From Microcaldota archaeon (GTDB lineage: Archaea > Micrarchaeota > Micrarchaeia > Anstonellales > Bilamarchaeaceae), in assembly GCA_018304385.1 (NCBI GenBank), contig JAGVWJ010000002.1, positions 1 to 43,830 on the forward strand: 43,830 nucleotides of DNA. Direction: 5' to 3'. This document shows positions 40,268 through 43,830 of this stretch, in pieces. Each line of letters starts with the position of its first letter. Positions within the stretch are counted from its first letter, which is position 1. The translations under genes and the position numbers were made by a program. The notes below the pieces were generated by a model, which worked only from the letters and a program-made list of their open reading frames with translations, was not told where the DNA came from and made no database searches.

Positions 40268-40951
40268 TTAGTAAAAGCCTAACAACCTGCCCAATATAAA
40301 GAACACAAGCATACCTAGCGTAATAGGCGGAAGTGCAGGAAGAATTACCTTTTTGCGCATTGCAAAGTACATTAGCAAGACTATCGAAACAATGGATCCA
40401 ATGAAAATAAACAGCGACGCCATTGGGGAAAGAGATAGCGCAGAAACATCAAACATTACTGGTGCAACAATATCCCCTGTGCCTAAATCAATACGGTTGC
40501 GCTCGCCTTTTTCTGTAAAGCGTGGTTTTCCTTCTTTAACGCTTGCACTAACTGTAAATGCAAGATCATTTTTTATAAGCACCTCGGCCATTTTCACCAT
40601 GTGCTTTGTTTTGAATACAGCAATGAAATCATAAACTGATAACAAGAGCAGCATAATTATAATTGGTAAAATTCCAAGAGAAATACCAAATATTACACCT
40701 ACCCCTCCAGTTGCAAGAATTGCTGCTGCATTCTTTAATTTTGGTAAAAAGAATTTTGCAATTGCGAATGCAATGCCTAGTGCAACAGCAAATAGTGTTG
40801 CATTTTCATAATCATTCCCTAGAGCGCGTAGCACGGCATAAAAAACGATTGAACTGGAAGTAGAAATCATCAATACTTCAAGCAATCGAAACAGCATCTC
40901 GCCTTTGTAAAATTTTATTATTGCCATTATCACAATTGCACCAATAAGCAC
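40268..40951 (-). CDS. Presenilin-like A22 family intramembrane aspartyl protease
   Basis: From the GTG at 40951 the protein is 227 residues with about seven membrane helices. Catalytic motifs are LSVYDFIAV (Y107, D108), LGTGDIVAP (D160) and the PALP motif at 205-208, all intact. The GTG falls inside a hydrophobic helix (YFFVYVLIGAIVIMAII), so the real N-terminus lies upstream. An ATG at 41028 in another frame encodes MKLLFQILLFFTLAQLIGL, which looks like the missing first helix. A one-base frameshift therefore probably separates the two parts, either a true mutation, recoding or an assembly error. Substrates of archaeal A22 enzymes are unknown. Confidence 0.85.
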   Translation of the reverse strand: MLIGAIVIMAIIKFYKGEMLFRLLEVLMISTSSSIVFYAVLRALGNDYENATLFAVALGIAFAIAKFFLPKLKNAAAILATGGVGVIFGISLGILPIIIMLLLLSVYDFIAVFKTKHMVKMAEVLIKNDLAFTVSASVKEGKPRFTEKGERNRIDLGTGDIVAPVMFDVSALSLSPMASLFIFIGSIVSIVLLMYFAMRKKVILPALPPITLGMLVFFILGRLLGFY

Positions 40952-41099
40952 ATAAACAAAGAAATAAACTGCAGACCGATTAATTGAGCTAGGGTAAAAA
41001 ACAGTAATATTTGGAATAGGAGTTTCATAAGTAGATATAAAAGAGATGATTTAAGTTATTTTCCTTACATACAAATAACAGTTTATTGGGAGTGATTAA

Positions 41100-41426
41100 A
41101 TGATTTGCCCTATGTGTAATTCAAAATTAAAAAAAGGAAAGATCAAAGAAGAATACCTTGGGCATGATCTGGGAATATTTGATGGATTTACTTGCACAAA
41201 ATGCGGAGAAACCTTGTTAACTGAAGAAAGTGTAAAAAAGGCGCAGCAGAAAGCAAAAGAACTTGGAATTCTTGGATTAGCTGAAAAAACGACGATTTCA
41301 AAAAGCGGAAATTCCTTAATGGTTAGGATAAAAAAGAATGTTGCAGAATACTTGGGTCTTACAGAAGGTGAAAAAGTTATTATCCACCCAGAAGGTAAGA
41401 AAAAACTAGTTGTAGAAGTTATTTAG
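41100..41426 (+). CDS. Zinc-finger plus AbrB/SpoVT-type DNA-binding protein
   Basis: A 108-residue protein. The N-terminus has two CxxC pairs (CPMC at residues 3-6 and CTKC at 32-35) as in YgiT/MqsA-type zinc fingers. The C-terminus (about 62-108) is a swapped-hairpin AbrB domain: TTISKSGNSLMVRIKKNVAEYL, then GEKVIIHPEGKKKLVVEV. It resembles an antitoxin-like regulator, but no toxin gene is adjacent, so it may be a stand-alone transcription factor. GGAGTGATT upstream is the Shine-Dalgarno. Confidence 0.82.
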   Translation: MICPMCNSKLKKGKIKEEYLGHDLGIFDGFTCTKCGETLLTEESVKKAQQKAKELGILGLAEKTTISKSGNSLMVRIKKNVAEYLGLTEGEKVIIHPEGKKKLVVEVI

Positions 41427-41455
41427 TATCTTACATGCACCGAAAACTGGAAACT

Positions 41456-41494
41456 GTTTGGCTCAAAGCCCAAGGTTCATGGCCCATGGCAATA
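41456..41494. repeat. Heptamer-repeat array, copy 10
   Basis: Five units (TTTGGCT, CAAAGCC, CAAGGTT, CATGGCC, CATGGCA) in 7-bp phase between the convergent AbrB-like and mcm genes. CATGGC and GGCCCATG words are self-complementary. The rest of this short gap shows nothing else. Confidence 0.7.
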
Positions 41495-41498
41495 TTAA

Positions 41499-42653
41499 CT
41501 ACTTTCTCCCCCCCACGAGCCGCACATGACCATGCTCCTTTTCGTATAAATCTCCACTTCTAAGCAGTTCAGCAATTAATTTTCTAGCGTCCTGTTCGAT
41601 TATTCCGTAATTGGCAGCGTCTTTTATGATTTTTTCTACATCCGCGCTATCCTCTCTAGTTAGATGATCTTTAATAATATCTAACACAGTATCAACCTTC
41701 TGCAGCTTCTCTCGCTCGGTTTTTGATTTTCCTAGAGTAACAACATCAGAATCCAATACCCCGGTCGCCCTGTCGGTCATAACCTGACGCATAACATAAT
41801 TCATAAGACCAATAGCAGTATCGGCATCTTTTTCCTCAACAGTAGCATTTAATCGCATCTTTGCATTTGCTTCAGCTAGGCGCACCAATCCTTCCAGATA
41901 ACGGGGCGTAATCGCAACTGAACCAGTATCTTTGCTGCGGCGCCTTAGATCAATATAAAAGTCTTTGATCTTGTCTATTGCAGGTTGCGTTAACTGCGGT
42001 AAAATACTTCTTCTGGCATAAGCAATATACATACGCAATAAATCTTTATCAATTAGAGGCTGTTCCTGCTCTGTTTTTTTACCCATATGAGCAGCTAGTA
42101 TATGCTGTGCTAATTTAGCATCCTTTTCTTCATCAAGAACATCTACTATTGGAAATAAAAGATCAAAACGCGAATTGTGGCAAAGAATTCCGCCAAGACC
42201 TGCTACAAAATTTTCGTCCCCCGCAACCGAAATATCATAAACGTAATGGGAAGAATCGGCAGGCTCAATTTTCTTAATTCGTGCGACACCAAGGTCCCCT
42301 TCTAAAAATCGTTGTACGAACTCCATGGTTTCTAATGCGCCCTTGGCACCATTACTGGTGGAATAAAACATTTGAAAACCACCTTTTGCAAGTATCTTTC
42401 TCTCGCTCTTTAGTATGCCTCTCTTAAACCATTTATTAACAAAAGTTCTTCCTCCCTCCCTAACAAATCCAAATGTTGCTTCGTACTCTTGAACGGAATG
42501 TGGCGTAGTAAAATAATTGAGGTGTTCAAGCCGATACGGAATTCGTGCTGATAAAAATTCGCTCCACCATCTTTCCGTCACGCTTCTTCGTTTGGATTTT
42601 GTTTCTGGCCGCAACCCTAAAAATGCCTTTGCGTAGTTAGAATCACTAATCAT
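41499..42653 (-). CDS. mcm: MCM replicative helicase: intein C-terminal part and C-terminal extein
   Basis: A 384-residue frame. Residues 1-160 are the end of an intein: VYDISVAGDENFVAGLGGILCHN is blocks F and G, with splicing after HN and +1 serine (junction at 42174/42173). The extein resumes at SRFDLLFPIVDVLDEEKD, the arginine-finger region of MCM. The AAA+ lid follows, then a winged-helix C-terminal domain (DTVLDIIKDHLTREDSADV to the end). The frame is open upstream past the nominal start to about 42732 (PRFKNRKFYSYLPLGEL), so translation really enters from the upstream frame; the ATG at 42653 is only the first Met. Confidence 0.9.
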   Translation of the reverse strand: MISDSNYAKAFLGLRPETKSKRRSVTERWWSEFLSARIPYRLEHLNYFTTPHSVQEYEATFGFVREGGRTFVNKWFKRGILKSERKILAKGGFQMFYSTSNGAKGALETMEFVQRFLEGDLGVARIKKIEPADSSHYVYDISVAGDENFVAGLGGILCHNSRFDLLFPIVDVLDEEKDAKLAQHILAAHMGKKTEQEQPLIDKDLLRMYIAYARRSILPQLTQPAIDKIKDFYIDLRRRSKDTGSVAITPRYLEGLVRLAEANAKMRLNATVEEKDADTAIGLMNYVMRQVMTDRATGVLDSDVVTLGKSKTEREKLQKVDTVLDIIKDHLTREDSADVEKIIKDAANYGIIEQDARKLIAELLRSGDLYEKEHGHVRLVGGRK

Positions 42654-42708
42654 ACGAATAGTTTTTGCGAGCTCACCAAGTGGAAGATAGGAATAAAATT
42701 TACGATTT

Positions 42709-43830
42709 TTAAACCGTGGGAGTTGCGGGGGAAACTAACTTATAATATCCATGTGAAGTAATTGGACGACCGTTCAGTAAAGCTGTACGCTCCTTCTCAT
42801 CTCTGCCTACCGTGCCTATGATACCACATGTAAGAAGGAGATATAAAACGTCAGAAATAAGTTCACGACTAACCGTAACTCCGGCATCTCCGTTGAACCA
42901 CGCATCTAAGAATTGTTTTTTGAGGTCTGTTGTAACATTAAATACAATATCTGGAATCTTTTTCGTGTGTGCACTGTGGCCCACGTTAAGAACGTCGTGA
43001 AGCAGATGATAGATAAGACGATTTCCGACATTTACTTTAGATGCATTTCTATCCGGCAATATACTTACCGTTTGCTTGAAAAGTGTAAAAATAATATTTT
43101 TTACTTCCTCTATAAAGTGGGTTTCTTTTTTATTGAAGCAAAAACTAAGCAAATGAGAACGAGAACTAGAAATAAATAGTGACCCTTCTGCAATATAATA
43201 TCCTAAGAGGCGTAGAAGTTCTTTGGAAACAGGAATAAAGGTTGGTACCCCGCTGGGTGATCCACCCTTGCATTTCAAGGTACAATACCTTAGCTCATCA
43301 TTTTTTAATTGATGCGCAAATTCAAGCGGTAACTTCTTGAAATTAATCCAATGTCTAGGTATCTTGCTAAGGCGCGAAAACACAGACATGGGGACATTGT
43401 GCAAGAATAATCCTCTAGTTATTTTAAGCCTAAGTAATTCATGCGCTAAATTAATTTCCGTAATCTCAATAGTGTTAGACGGCAAGCGTTTTGGAATGAT
43501 AACAAAATCTCCTTCCTTAAGCTGATCTGATGGGACCGTAACTATCTTTGAATCCCTGAAAATAAAAACGCTGTGACCAGGGGTAATTTTTATTTCCCGC
43601 CCAGATTCAAGAGTTAATTTATGCAGGGGTTTTTCGTAGGTGTGTCTAAAAACATAAGTAATCGGCCTCCAGTTTATTTTGAGCGTTTCTTGGTCAAAGG
43701 CAAGCACTTCGACCTTTTCTGCTGGTTTTGGTATTCCGTGTTCATCTTTAGAATAATACAAATCAATAAATTTACCAATCTTAATTGTTTTAATCCGGTC
43801 ATTTTGTTTTATAAGAATTGGTTCGTCGTA
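42709..43830 (-). CDS. mcm: Intein N-terminal part with LAGLIDADG endonuclease (in mcm, partial)
   Basis: Open to the window edge, so its start is outside. The first visible residues are YDEPILIKQNDRIKTIKIG, the end of intein block A. Block B is KITPGHSVFIF. The homing endonuclease has two LAGLIDADG helices, LLGYYIAEG and FLDAWFNGDAG; the acidic residue of the first is a Glu, that of the second an Asp. The frame stops at 42709 just after KLVSPATPTV, while the other frame continues with QLPRFKNRKFY. A one-base length error in a run of five Gs (plus strand 42727-42731) would join both frames. The N-terminal MCM extein is not in the window. Confidence 0.85.
   Translation of the reverse strand, partial: YDEPILIKQNDRIKTIKIGKFIDLYYSKDEHGIPKPAEKVEVLAFDQETLKINWRPITYVFRHTYEKPLHKLTLESGREIKITPGHSVFIFRDSKIVTVPSDQLKEGDFVIIPKRLPSNTIEITEINLAHELLRLKITRGLFLHNVPMSVFSRLSKIPRHWINFKKLPLEFAHQLKNDELRYCTLKCKGGSPSGVPTFIPVSKELLRLLGYYIAEGSLFISSSRSHLLSFCFNKKETHFIEEVKNIIFTLFKQTVSILPDRNASKVNVGNRLIYHLLHDVLNVGHSAHTKKIPDIVFNVTTDLKKQFLDAWFNGDAGVTVSRELISDVLYLLLTCGIIGTVGRDEKERTALLNGRPITSHGYYKLVSPATPTV

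Noticed and set aside
14506..41494. Heptamer arrays as a CRISPR locus
   Set aside because: There are no constant repeats separated by unique spacers, the period is 7 bp, and no cas genes are present.

Overview
This is an AT-rich archaeal window. The domain is clear from the information-processing and lipid genes: archaeal-type AspRS and LeuRS, DnaG-type primase/exosome protein, MCM helicase, Trm5, CDP-archaeol synthase, Rnl3 RNA ligase with its partner protein, an A22 presenilin-like protease and class III (archaellin/pilin-like) signal peptides. Many genes look leaderless, with a TATA box about 26 bp before the start codon; internal operon genes often use a GGTGAT-type Shine-Dalgarno. The style fits a small-genome lineage such as DPANN, but the phylum cannot be fixed from this window.

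Layout. 1-840: end of an unknown gene, then a DUF5615/DUF433 toxin-antitoxin cassette bounded by a 34-bp direct repeat. 850-9589: an orphan DRE-TIM metallolyase, a double Lrp/AsnC regulator, a DUF457 membrane hydrolase, a lipoprotein metallopeptidase, AspRS, three unrecognised helical proteins, a TPR protein and a 48-residue membrane peptide missed by a 60-residue cutoff. 9647-10386: a VapBC pair bounded by a 15-bp direct repeat. 10424-14511: a strongly structured RNA or leader before a membrane ArsR-like regulator and a metallophosphoesterase, then a CBS protein, a second structured leader, DUF167, a small Toprim protein and DnaG. 14635-17423: an ABC ATPase and a permease with a long external coiled coil. 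17424-23059 (minus strand): sppA, a secreted HExxH peptidase and five pilin-like genes, apparently one operon. 23176-27638: carS, a beta-helix protein, RNA ligase, HicBA, a DMT transporter and the RNA ligase partner. 27738-35376 (minus strand): six consecutive divergent paralogues of a large polytopic membrane protein. 35428-43830: LeuRS, a HAD phosphatase, Trm5, a candidate small RNA, the presenilin-like protease, a zinc-finger/AbrB protein and the C-terminal part of MCM interrupted by a homing-endonuclease intein.

Three themes are the most unusual. (1) A dispersed family of 7-bp-period repeats occurs at ten places. In leuS (twice) and trm5 it lies inside the coding sequence and is translated in frame as related peptides containing KAN(S/C)Q. 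(2) The six-gene membrane paralogue cluster shares an internal G-x-x-(L/M)-R-x-x-x-x-x-R loop and, in most members, a C-terminal tail signature; one copy has a fresh 30-bp duplication of that loop. It could be the core of an undescribed membrane complex, perhaps linked to the nearby pilin/peptidase operon. (3) Several intergenic regions hold structured-RNA candidates, each starting about 26 bp after a TATA box. In addition, three divergent gene pairs have start codons 52-53 bp apart around a single near-symmetric TATA box.
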